This document shows, one piece after another, positions 15,880 to 22,510 of a DNA stretch of 27,863 nucleotides (its first letter is position 1; each line of letters opens with the position of its first letter). This DNA comes from Galbibacter sp035306585 (GTDB lineage: Bacteria; Bacteroidota; Bacteroidia; Flavobacteriales; Flavobacteriaceae). The stretch spans positions 1 through 27,863 of the forward strand of contig NZ_DATGNU010000057.1 in the NCBI RefSeq assembly GCF_035306585.1, in the 5' to 3' direction. The notes beneath the pieces were generated by a model. The model was not told the DNA's origin, made no database searches, and was given only the letters and a program-made list of their open reading frames with translations. The position numbers and the translations under genes are program-made.

Positions 15880-16638
15880 ATGTGTTATAAGTTGATTAAA
15901 TTTAGTCTAGGAATTGCTATGCTCTTTCTATTTATAGGCTGTGGTTCTAGAAAGAATATAGTGTATTTGCAGAATGCACGGCCCTTTGAAACAGAAGTGG
16001 TTACAAATACCTTTGAGCCTAAATTTAAAATAGATGACATTGTAAGTATTTATATTTCCAGTTTTGATATGGAGGCGACTGCTCCCTTTAATCTCACCAT
16101 AGGTGCTGGGCAAAATATAAGGGAACTGGAGTATGTTATTGACAAGGATGGAAACATCGATTTTCCTGTTCTTGGTAAAATTAAATTACTCGGACTCTCT
16201 ACCACTGAGGCAAAAGAGCTTTTTAAAGAGCGACTTGTAGAGGGAGGGTATTTGAAAGATCCTATTGTCAATATCAGGATTAAGAACTTTAGAGTCACTG
16301 TATTGGGACAGGTTCATAAACCTGGGACCTATATGATAGAGAGTGAGCGAATTACCTTATTGGAAGCCATTGGTTTGGCGGGTGATTTGGATATAAAAGG
16401 CAAACGTAAAAATGTTTTAATAATACGTGATTTTGATGGGGTGAAAACCTATACTAGAGTTGATTTAACCAGTAAAGAATTTGTGAACTCGCCAGTGTAT
16501 TACCTCACACAGAACGATGTAGTCTATGTCGAACCAAATCAGTCTGTAGTACGAACCTCCAATTTGGATAGTAGACTGACCATTGGCCTATCTGTATTTT
16601 CTATTATTCTAACCACCGTAATTGCACTTATTCGATGA
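15880..16638 (+). CDS. wza: Wza-like polysaccharide export lipoprotein
   Basis: This 252-residue protein has a signal peptide and lipobox ending at Cys21 (LFIGC). Next come a polysaccharide-export domain (about 30-115, with IDKDGNIDFPVLGKIKLLGLS) and a soluble ligand-binding beta-grasp domain (about 125-205, with VTVLGQVHKPGTYMI). A hydrophobic C-terminal helix (about 231-251) is present. In E. coli Wza the last helix forms the outer-membrane pore; short Bacteroidota versions such as this one end similarly. The residues after Cys21 (GSRKN) are not acidic, in contrast to the two surface-type lipoproteins in this window, as expected for a periplasm-facing lipoprotein. The next gene, the co-polymerase, overlaps it by ATGA. 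Confidence 0.92.
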   Translation: MCYKLIKFSLGIAMLFLFIGCGSRKNIVYLQNARPFETEVVTNTFEPKFKIDDIVSIYISSFDMEATAPFNLTIGAGQNIRELEYVIDKDGNIDFPVLGKIKLLGLSTTEAKELFKERLVEGGYLKDPIVNIRIKNFRVTVLGQVHKPGTYMIESERITLLEAIGLAGDLDIKGKRKNVLIIRDFDGVKTYTRVDLTSKEFVNSPVYYLTQNDVVYVEPNQSVVRTSNLDSRLTIGLSVFSIILTTVIALIR

Positions 16639-18980
16639 ACACCGTAGGAGAAAAAAATGATGATTTAAGGGCACCTAAGCTTGTGATTAAAGATGTGCTA
16701 AGGCCCTACCTTAGAAACTGGTATTGGTTTGTGATTGTTCCACTATTGACTTTGATAATTGCTTTTGTTTACCTAAGATACAGCATACCTACTTACGATG
16801 CCTCAACGACGATTATGATCGTGGATGAAAATAATTTATCTCCAGATGCTGCTATTCTAGCAGGACTCTCAGGTAATAGTACGAATTCTACTATGGTCGA
16901 GGGGGAGATTCAAGTTATAAAATCTAGGGCTTTAATGCAAGAGGTGGTGGAGCGGTTAAATCTTCAGGTACAATTTTTCACCAAAGGCAGGATTACAAAA
17001 GCTGAGGTATACAACAACCCTCCTTTAAAGTTGAATTTTTTAGCTGCTGATTCCATCATTGAGAACATGGCGGATAAATTCAATATTCATATTGTTTCCA
17101 AAACAGAATTTCAATACAGTGTTGAAGATGGAACCCCTAAAACCTACCTCTTTGGTGAAACGATCCAAACCAGGGCAGGTAATCTGATCGTTATTCCAAG
17201 TGGAACACAATTTGAAAACTTTATTGGTAAAACGTTGGAAGTTGTTATTTCCCCATTGCGTAAAGTTCGTGAAAAATATAAGAATCGAATTTCAGTTTAT
17301 CCCATTAGTAAGGGATCTAACATTCTTACAATTTACCTAAAGGATCCAGTTCAGGAAAAAGCGAAGGACGTTGTCAATACTTTGGTAAAGGTGTATAACA
17401 AAAGCTCCGTGGAAGAAAAGAATCAAGTGGCTAAGGTTACTGCAACTTTTATCGACGAGCGTATTAAGTTAATCTCAGCTGACCTATCAGAGGTAGATAT
17501 CACCAAGGAGAAGTTTAAGGTAGGAAATAAGCTAACGGATATACAGTCCGAGGCTGGAATTTTTCTAGAAACTGGTGCTCAGAATGAACAACAACTCATC
17601 CAATTGGGGACGCAATTAAATACCGTTAATTACATGTCCTCTTATCTGGAAGATCAAGATAATTTTGAACTTTTACCAAGTAACGTGGGTTTGTCGGATC
17701 AAAACGTAGCTGCAGTGAGCAGCAAGTATAATGAATTGGTGTTAGAGCGTCAAAGACTACTAAAAGTATCGGGTGAGAATAATCCAGTAGTAATTCAGCT
17801 TGATCAGCAATTAAATGGTTTAAAATCTACCATGCTCCAGAATTTACGCAATTTGGAATCCACCTTAAATATACAATCTAGAAATCTCCGGGCTAGAGAA
17901 CAATTGATCAATGCGCGCATTTCCTCTGTACCAGGACAGGAACGTAAAAACCGCGATATCCAACGTCAACAAGATATCAAGGAAGCGATCTATCTTTACC
18001 TATTACAAAAACGGGAGGAATCGGCTATTTCGATGGCTGCCACTTCCCCCAATTCAAAGGTAATTGAACCTGCTTATAGTAGTTATAATCCCATATCCTC
18101 TGGCACAAAAGTGTATTTTGCGGCTTTGATGTTAGGTCTAATTATTCCATTTGGTGTGATCTATGGAAAAGAACTTTTTGATACCAAAATACACACTAAA
18201 GAGGATATAACTCATGAAATTCCATCTGCACGTGTGTTGGCACAGTTGCCTCATATGGAGCGCAACACTAGAACGATAAAAGGGAACGATCGTTCTATAT
18301 TGGCTGAGTCTTTTCGAATTCTTCGAACGAATATTGATTATACGAGGCCTTCTAATGGTCCTGGAAAAGGGGAAGTGATCTTTGTGACCTCATCAATTCC
18401 TGGCGAAGGAAAGTCTTTTGTCGCACAAAATTTAGCTTCAATTTACTCCCTTTCACACAAAAGAGTACTGCTCATTGGCGCTGATATAAGAAAGCCTGAT
18501 TTAAATTCATTTACAAGTGTTGAACCTGGTCCGGGATTATCGGAATATCTCAATGGTGACATAGAAATGGAAGATATAATCAAACCTGTGTTATCACACA
18601 AAAACTTAGATTTGGTTCACTCAGGTAAGGTACCACCAAATCCCGCAGAGTTATTAATGGATTCCCGTCTTGAATTCTTGTTTGATACTTTTAAAACAAA
18701 ATATGATGTCATAATAGTGGATACAGCGCCTTCCTTACCAGTAACCGATACGTTGTTAATTGGTAAATATGCCGATAGAGTCCTGTATATCCTACGCGCC
18801 AACTATTCTAAAAAGCCACTGTTAGATTTTATTGAAGAATTATACCAAACTAAGAAATTTCCAAACTTATCCCTTGTGCTTAACGATGTAAAGTATTCCA
18901 ATCTTGGCTATGGTGCAAAATTGGGCTATGGTTATGTTGTCCAAGGAACATCTAAGCGTTCATGGTTAAAAAGAGGTTAA
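16635..18980 (+). CDS. wzc: Wzc-like polysaccharide co-polymerase / bacterial tyrosine autokinase
   Basis: The 781-residue protein has an N-terminal Wzz-type chain: membrane helix about 34-52, a long periplasmic coiled-coil region, and a second helix about 494-515. A cytoplasmic BY-kinase domain follows. Walker A SSIPGEGKS contains Lys593, Walker A' is LLIGADIRKP near 612, and Walker B is VIIVDTAP near 692. The C-terminus holds four Tyr (754, 759, 765, 767), probable autophosphorylation sites. The usual first Asp of Walker A' (hhhDxDxR) is Gly here, which I recall as frequent in Bacteroidota homologues. It would control chain length and export together with Wza. Its stop codon interlocks with that of the convergent phosphatase gene. 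Confidence 0.94.
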   Translation: MNTVGEKNDDLRAPKLVIKDVLRPYLRNWYWFVIVPLLTLIIAFVYLRYSIPTYDASTTIMIVDENNLSPDAAILAGLSGNSTNSTMVEGEIQVIKSRALMQEVVERLNLQVQFFTKGRITKAEVYNNPPLKLNFLAADSIIENMADKFNIHIVSKTEFQYSVEDGTPKTYLFGETIQTRAGNLIVIPSGTQFENFIGKTLEVVISPLRKVREKYKNRISVYPISKGSNILTIYLKDPVQEKAKDVVNTLVKVYNKSSVEEKNQVAKVTATFIDERIKLISADLSEVDITKEKFKVGNKLTDIQSEAGIFLETGAQNEQQLIQLGTQLNTVNYMSSYLEDQDNFELLPSNVGLSDQNVAAVSSKYNELVLERQRLLKVSGENNPVVIQLDQQLNGLKSTMLQNLRNLESTLNIQSRNLRAREQLINARISSVPGQERKNRDIQRQQDIKEAIYLYLLQKREESAISMAATSPNSKVIEPAYSSYNPISSGTKVYFAALMLGLIIPFGVIYGKELFDTKIHTKEDITHEIPSARVLAQLPHMERNTRTIKGNDRSILAESFRILRTNIDYTRPSNGPGKGEVIFVTSSIPGEGKSFVAQNLASIYSLSHKRVLLIGADIRKPDLNSFTSVEPGPGLSEYLNGDIEMEDIIKPVLSHKNLDLVHSGKVPPNPAELLMDSRLEFLFDTFKTKYDVIIVDTAPSLPVTDTLLIGKYADRVLYILRANYSKKPLLDFIEELYQTKKFPNLSLVLNDVKYSNLGYGAKLGYGYVVQGTSKRSWLKRG

Positions 18981-19717
18981 GCGAAAATATTTCTGGTGTT
19001 ATCAATCAGTGGAACAATCAATTTTTCCGTGCTCTTTCTCACCTTTATTTCTGATAGTTTATCAAGATGCAATTGATTGTGAATATCAGTACCTAAGAAA
19101 GAGTAGAACCCTTCGTCCAATAGTTGCATCGCGGATTTATGAATGCTATTGCCATAATAGGTACTCAAGGAAAGTGCGTTGATTTGGAATTTACACCCCT
19201 TTTGTTTTAATAGCGTTAGAAAATCCCCATGCTCATGGAAATAACGGTAGCGCTCGGGGTGCGCTAAAACAGGTATATATTCAAGGGCAAACAAACTGTC
19301 AATTATAAATTCAATATTCATAGGGATTTGAATAAATGGGAATTCTATAAGGACATAGCGATCGCTTAAGAGCAATAGGTTTTTATCGTTAAGTTGGGTT
19401 TCAAAATTATCATCTACCATGTACTCCGCCGCTACTTTAAATACTTTTGGAAGGCAGTCTTTTTCCATCAAATGCTGTTTGAGTACATCGTATTGGGCAC
19501 TGATATTTTGAGGAGTGTTTGGATACATATCTGCCATAATGTGAGGTGTGGCGATAAAACCAGTAATTCCTAACCCCATAGCTCTTTTAACCAGATGAAA
19601 TGAATCGTCTAGCGTTTTAGGACCATCATCGATATCGTGTATTAAGTGACAATGAATGTCCATAGAATTTTGTAATAATTCGGGGAGTAGTCGCTTTTTC
19701 TGTAGGATGGTTAGCAT
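18977..19717 (-). CDS. CpsB/YwqE-type protein-tyrosine phosphatase (PHP family)
   Basis: This 246-residue protein contains the metal-binding segments of the PHP-fold tyrosine phosphatases: MDIHCHLIHDIDDGP (19-33), ATPHIMADMYPN, AAEYMVDD, LAHPERYRYF and a C-terminal LGTDIHN. CpsB/YwqE proteins use several metal ions to remove phosphate from the C-terminal Tyr cluster of BY-kinases. Pairing with the adjacent kinase gene is therefore strong evidence for its target. It is encoded on the opposite strand; both coding regions end within TTAA at 18977-18980, so transcripts of the two genes would be antisense at their 3' ends unless one terminates inside the other. It is cytoplasmic, with no signal peptide. 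Confidence 0.92.
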   Translation of the reverse strand: MLTILQKKRLLPELLQNSMDIHCHLIHDIDDGPKTLDDSFHLVKRAMGLGITGFIATPHIMADMYPNTPQNISAQYDVLKQHLMEKDCLPKVFKVAAEYMVDDNFETQLNDKNLLLLSDRYVLIEFPFIQIPMNIEFIIDSLFALEYIPVLAHPERYRYFHEHGDFLTLLKQKGCKFQINALSLSTYYGNSIHKSAMQLLDEGFYSFLGTDIHNQLHLDKLSEIKVRKSTEKLIVPLIDNTRNIFA

Positions 19718-19807
19718 TTTTAAACTTGTAGATTTTTAATTAGTTCTAACGACCAAAGTAATAATATGTTTTGAATTTAAGGAGAATTAACAAAAAAATA
19801 AACAAGG

Positions 19808-19822
19808 TTCAACTTGGTTGAA
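19808..19822. promoter_or_regulatory. Operator-like dyad TTCAAC-TTG-GTTGAA
   Basis: A perfect inverted repeat (TTCAAC 19808-19813, GTTGAA 19817-19822) with a 3-bp centre lies 65-79 bp upstream of the small membrane-protein gene and about 90 bp upstream of the divergent phosphatase gene. A TTG inside it is followed, about 20 bp on, by TATCTTTTG, a loose -7 element with one extra base. Confidence 0.35.
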
Positions 19823-19886
19823 ACTCGATTAATACCTATCTTTTGTCATAATTCAAACGCTTCACAAATAGTTAAAATCATCAATT

Positions 19887-20069
19887 ATGCACATAGGTTT
19901 TCAAACATTTGTAATTAGTTTTCAAGTTGCGGAAGGTATTCCAAAGCCCAGCGATAACGATCCGATAGATTTTGGTGATATCAATAACGTCATCATATTT
20001 ATTGTGGTGCCTATTGTATTGGTCATTTTTTATTACCTCTGGAGAAAAGGAAAGTCCAAAGGGGAGTAA
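19887..20069 (+). CDS. Small single-pass membrane protein (60 aa)
   Basis: ATG 19887 opens a 60-residue frame with one strong membrane helix (about 34-52, NVIIFIVVPIVLVIFYYLW). A basic tail (RKGKSKGE) predicts an inside C-terminus. The N-terminal part has a Pro/Asp-rich stretch, EGIPKPSDNDPIDFGD. The pattern 'IPKP...P.DF....D.....I..P....FYYLWRK' matches small proteins I remember from Flavobacteriia genomes, sometimes labelled by mistake as enzymes. That recollection and the sensible topology are why I call it real. Its function is unknown. It stands alone between divergent and codirectional genes with its own upstream dyad. Confidence 0.65.
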   Translation: MHIGFQTFVISFQVAEGIPKPSDNDPIDFGDINNVIIFIVVPIVLVIFYYLWRKGKSKGE

Positions 20070-20105
20070 AATTTTCAGCTAGAGGCTTTTCAAATGTTAA
20101 AATTG

Positions 20106-20124
20106 AAGTTTTTCTGTAAAACTT
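20106..20124 (+). repeat. Inverted repeat AAGTTTT / AAAACTT
   Basis: Seven-base perfect arms (20106-20112, 20118-20124) lie around TCTGT, 37 bp after the small-protein stop. No T run follows, so it is only a weak terminator candidate. Confidence 0.35.
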
Positions 20125-20130
20125 TGGGTC

Positions 20131-20207
20131 TTATTGTGTTAAAATGAAAAATCCATCATCCTGACTTCATTACTTACCGTACATAGTTTAATTATTTAAC
20201 ACAATAA
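20131..20207. repeat. 13-bp perfect inverted repeat with 51-bp spacer upstream of the FNIII-FAS1 gene
   Basis: TTATTGTGTTAAA (20131-20143) and TTTAACACAATAA (20195-20207) are exact reverse complements. A smaller pair, ATGAA (20144-20148) / TTCAT (20166-20170), lies in the spacer directly next to the left arm. The structure ends 29 bp before the ATG of the lipoprotein gene and could be two binding sites for one regulator or a long leader hairpin. Confidence 0.6.
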
Positions 20208-20236
20208 AGTACGTTTAATAAATTAACAGAATTTTT

Positions 20237-21574
20237 ATGAAAGATGTAGTTGAACGCATCAGCTTTATGGCTGTTTGCCTACTAATGGTATTGCAGACTG
20301 CCTGCGATGATAAGGATGAATTAGCCTCCTTTCTTGATAATGAAAAACCAAGTGTGGTAACTGGTTTTAGAGTCGCTGAAAAGACCCCTGAAAGCGTAAC
20401 ATTATCCTGGAACGCTGCAATGGATAATGTGGAGGTGACTGGTTATGAAATATTTCATGATGGGGCTTCTTATGCCAAAGTGGAGGATATTACAATCTAT
20501 AAAATTGAAGGACTTTCTCCATCCACCGAATATAAGTTTTATATAATTGCTATGGATGCTATGGAAAACACCTCTGATCCAAGTGAAGTACTAACAGTTT
20601 TAACCCCAGCGGTAGCGGATACCCAAAGTCCAACTGCTCCAAGAAATTTGACCACTTCTAAAGTTACTCTGAGCGCTGTTACCCTGAACTGGGAAGCGGC
20701 TACAGATAACGATGAGGTAGTAGATTATCAGGTTTTTCAAAATGGCGATCAAATAGGTTTAACTGATGGTGCAACAACTATGGATGTTAGTGGACTTTCT
20801 CCTTCTACGGAGTATGAATTTTATGTGATAGCTCTTGATGCAGCTGGAAATTTATCTGAAGCTTCTAACACTGTTAGCATCACCACAACCAGTGATCAAG
20901 ATACCGAGGCTCCTAGTGCGCCTACAAACCTAACTGCTAGTGATATCACCACAACTTCTTTAGTGTTAAATTGGAACGCCTCCACAGATAATGAAGCTGT
21001 AGATTCTTATGAAATTTACAAAGGTGATACCAGTATAGCAATTACCACTGAGACGAGCTTTCATGTGGATAACCTTGATCCAGACACCAATTATCAATTT
21101 AAGGTAAGAGCCATTGATAATTCAGAAAATCTATCGGATTTTAGCCAGGTACTGGAAGTGAAAACGTTCCCAGAAGAAGTCGAACCTACACAAACCGTAG
21201 CCGAAATTATCGCAAGTAGAAATGACTTAAGTATGTTACATAGTGTTTTGTCTAATTATGATTATGGACTAAGTGATGAGGAAAAGGGTCCTTTTACGGT
21301 GTTTGCACCTAACAACAATGCCTTTACGGCTTTTGGCTCTCTGCCAACAGGCTTGGAACTAAATGTACTCATCGCGGGTCATGTAGTTGAAGGTGAACTA
21401 TCCGCTGCGAATTTAATAGAGCAACAAAGTGCAACTACTGGATCCCAGTCTACACTTAATTTTACCCAGGATGGTAGTGATGTAATAATAAATGGTACGG
21501 TTAGAATTGTTATAAAAGACATAAGAGCAACCAATGGTGTGATCCATATAGTGGACGGGGTTATTTCCAATTAA
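20237..21574 (+). CDS. Surface-type lipoprotein with three FNIII domains and a C-terminal FAS1 domain
   Basis: The 445-residue protein has a signal peptide ending at lipobox Cys23 (LQTAC), followed by DDKDE, an acidic run of the type used for surface export in Flavobacteriia. Three fibronectin type III domains follow (about 38-124, 129-218, 222-312), each with 'VTLSWNAA.DN..V..YEI' and 'L.P.T.Y.F...A.D...N.S' core patterns. Residues about 318-445 form a fasciclin (FAS1) domain, with FTVFAPNNNAFTAF and the closing NGVIHIVDGVI. FNIII repeats usually act as spacers or carbohydrate-binding modules, and FAS1 domains mediate adhesion. The likely role is a cell-surface adhesion or matrix-binding protein. 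It is a single-gene unit, with an inverted repeat before it and a strong hairpin after it. Confidence 0.92.
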   Translation: MKDVVERISFMAVCLLMVLQTACDDKDELASFLDNEKPSVVTGFRVAEKTPESVTLSWNAAMDNVEVTGYEIFHDGASYAKVEDITIYKIEGLSPSTEYKFYIIAMDAMENTSDPSEVLTVLTPAVADTQSPTAPRNLTTSKVTLSAVTLNWEAATDNDEVVDYQVFQNGDQIGLTDGATTMDVSGLSPSTEYEFYVIALDAAGNLSEASNTVSITTTSDQDTEAPSAPTNLTASDITTTSLVLNWNASTDNEAVDSYEIYKGDTSIAITTETSFHVDNLDPDTNYQFKVRAIDNSENLSDFSQVLEVKTFPEEVEPTQTVAEIIASRNDLSMLHSVLSNYDYGLSDEEKGPFTVFAPNNNAFTAFGSLPTGLELNVLIAGHVVEGELSAANLIEQQSATTGSQSTLNFTQDGSDVIINGTVRIVIKDIRATNGVIHIVDGVISN

Positions 21575-21628
21575 AATCGAGGATTTAAACCCTATCAGGT
21601 AATAGTTATATTATTTGTACCTAGGTTT

Positions 21629-21664
21629 CACGCCCTTTAATTCTTATAGCAATTAGAGGGCGTG
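21629..21664 (+). terminator. Strong hairpin after the FNIII-FAS1 gene
   Basis: CACGCCCTTTAATT (21629-21642) pairs with AATTAGAGGGCGTG (21651-21664) over 14 bp with one wobble and an 8-nt loop. Only a short T run follows (TTTAT), but the stem strength and position 54 bp after the stop codon fit a terminator. Confidence 0.65.
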
Positions 21665-21720
21665 TTTATAGTTGCAGTGGAAATTTCACTTAAAGTAAGC
21701 CGTCGTTTATTTTTCATAAA

Positions 21721-21752
21721 TTAAGTACATTAAAAAAATATCATTACCTTTG
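21721..21752 (+). promoter_or_regulatory. Promoter of the Cys-rich protein gene (TTA ... TACCTTTG)
   Basis: TACCTTTG (21745-21752) is an exact match to the Bacteroidota -7 consensus TAnnTTTG. A TTA at 21721-21723 lies 21 bp upstream where TTG is expected. The start site would be near 21758, leaving a leader of about 15 nt before ATG 21774. This is the clearest promoter in the window. Confidence 0.65.
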
Positions 21753-21773
21753 TTTCGGTTTTAATTAATTGAC

Positions 21774-22172
21774 ATGCTTAAGAGGATCAACATAATCTTG
21801 ATTATTTCCTTGTTTGGGATGCTTCTTCTACCTGAGCAATCCTTTGCATGTGCATTACACTCCAACAAAACCGAGAAAGTGGAAAACTCCTGTTGCAGCA
21901 ATAAGCAGCAGGCGCAGGATAAAGAAAAGCAAGAAGGCAGTGGTGATATGGCCTGTTGTAAAACAAGTGATCAAGAGCACAATTCCTGTAGTGGCCAATG
22001 TGGAATGCAATCCTGTCATTCAACAACCTTTAGTTTTTCTGCAACACCTCCTATTTTTAGAAATGTGCCATACGATTTTAATTTTAAGAATAAAAAGTCG
22101 TATCCCATATACCTTCAGAACTCTTATTCCTTAAGAGAATTCTCCATTTGGCAACCGCCTAAAATAAGCTAA
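21774..22172 (+). CDS. Short exported Cys-rich protein at the head of the metal-efflux locus
   Basis: This 132-residue protein has an N-terminal signal peptide with probable cleavage after SFA (residue 25). The Cys at 26 also makes lipidation possible, although the lipobox is poor. The next 60 residues are polar and hold eight Cys (26, 40, 41, 61, 62, 72, 76, 81), including two CC pairs and C-x3-C-x4-C-H, plus three His and two Met. The C-terminal 45 residues have no Cys. The pattern suggests soft-metal binding in the periplasm, and the gene precedes a CusA-type pump, so a copper/silver-binding or sensing role is plausible. I do not recognise a named family with certainty. A terminator hairpin separates it from cusA. 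Confidence 0.8.
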   Translation: MLKRINIILIISLFGMLLLPEQSFACALHSNKTEKVENSCCSNKQQAQDKEKQEGSGDMACCKTSDQEHNSCSGQCGMQSCHSTTFSFSATPPIFRNVPYDFNFKNKKSYPIYLQNSYSLREFSIWQPPKIS

Positions 22173-22510
22173 GTTATTACTGTATAACCTTGTAGATGGT
22201 CACTCATGAAAAGGGGATGACTCATGTATGTACACAGTTTTTAAACAAAAAGTCAGCTTCTGACTTTTTAAATCATATGTATTACACAGTTTAAGGTTTT
22301 ACGTTAGTTATTAAGTTAGCTTGGAACTCTGAGATAATTTATAACGCTCCAGCTGTTAAGATGGGGTTATAGCCATTATCAGGGTGATCTAATTGAATCG
22401 CGAAAATTGTTTTGGAATCTGTATTGTATTTAGCAGACTTTCCCTAAGAGTTGATTGATCGTAATTGATTATTAGCAAGTCTCAGATACCATATATTGGA
22501 ATTCGTAATT
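22173..22510 (+). other. Intergenic leader upstream of cusA
   Basis: This 338-bp stretch has no convincing gene. It holds a perfect terminator hairpin (22247-22269) flanked by two near-identical copies of ATGTAT(G)TACACAGTTT (22224-22240 and 22277-22292), and an ACTCATG direct repeat (22202-22208, 22220-22226). I could not find a good TAnnTTTG element for cusA, so expression may depend on read-through from the upstream promoter or on a weaker promoter. Confidence 0.55.
22247..22269 (+). terminator. Perfect 10-bp hairpin between the Cys-rich gene and cusA
   Basis: AAAAAGTCAG (22247-22256) and CTGACTTTTT (22260-22269) are exact reverse complements around a 3-nt loop (CTT), and the 3' arm ends in T5. 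The form is that of a bidirectional intrinsic terminator. It would separate or attenuate transcription into cusA. Confidence 0.7.

Noticed and set aside
16050..16298. An 82-aa minus-strand frame opposite the Wza-like gene
   Set aside because: It is antisense to a well-conserved gene, with no recognisable features.
20636..21180. Internal DNA repeats in the FNIII-FAS1 gene as a possible tandem-repeat array
   Set aside because: The similarity is at protein level between diverged FNIII domains; the DNA copies are too different to be a recent tandem repeat.
21814..22134. A 106-aa frame on the plus strand overlapping the Cys-rich protein gene
   Set aside because: It lies inside the better supported gene with signal peptide and promoter; its own sequence has no signal, domain or start context.
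22496..22510. TTG start for the cusA-type gene, adding five residues
   Set aside because: ATG 22511 begins directly with the conserved basic/hydrophobic first helix of HME-RND pumps.
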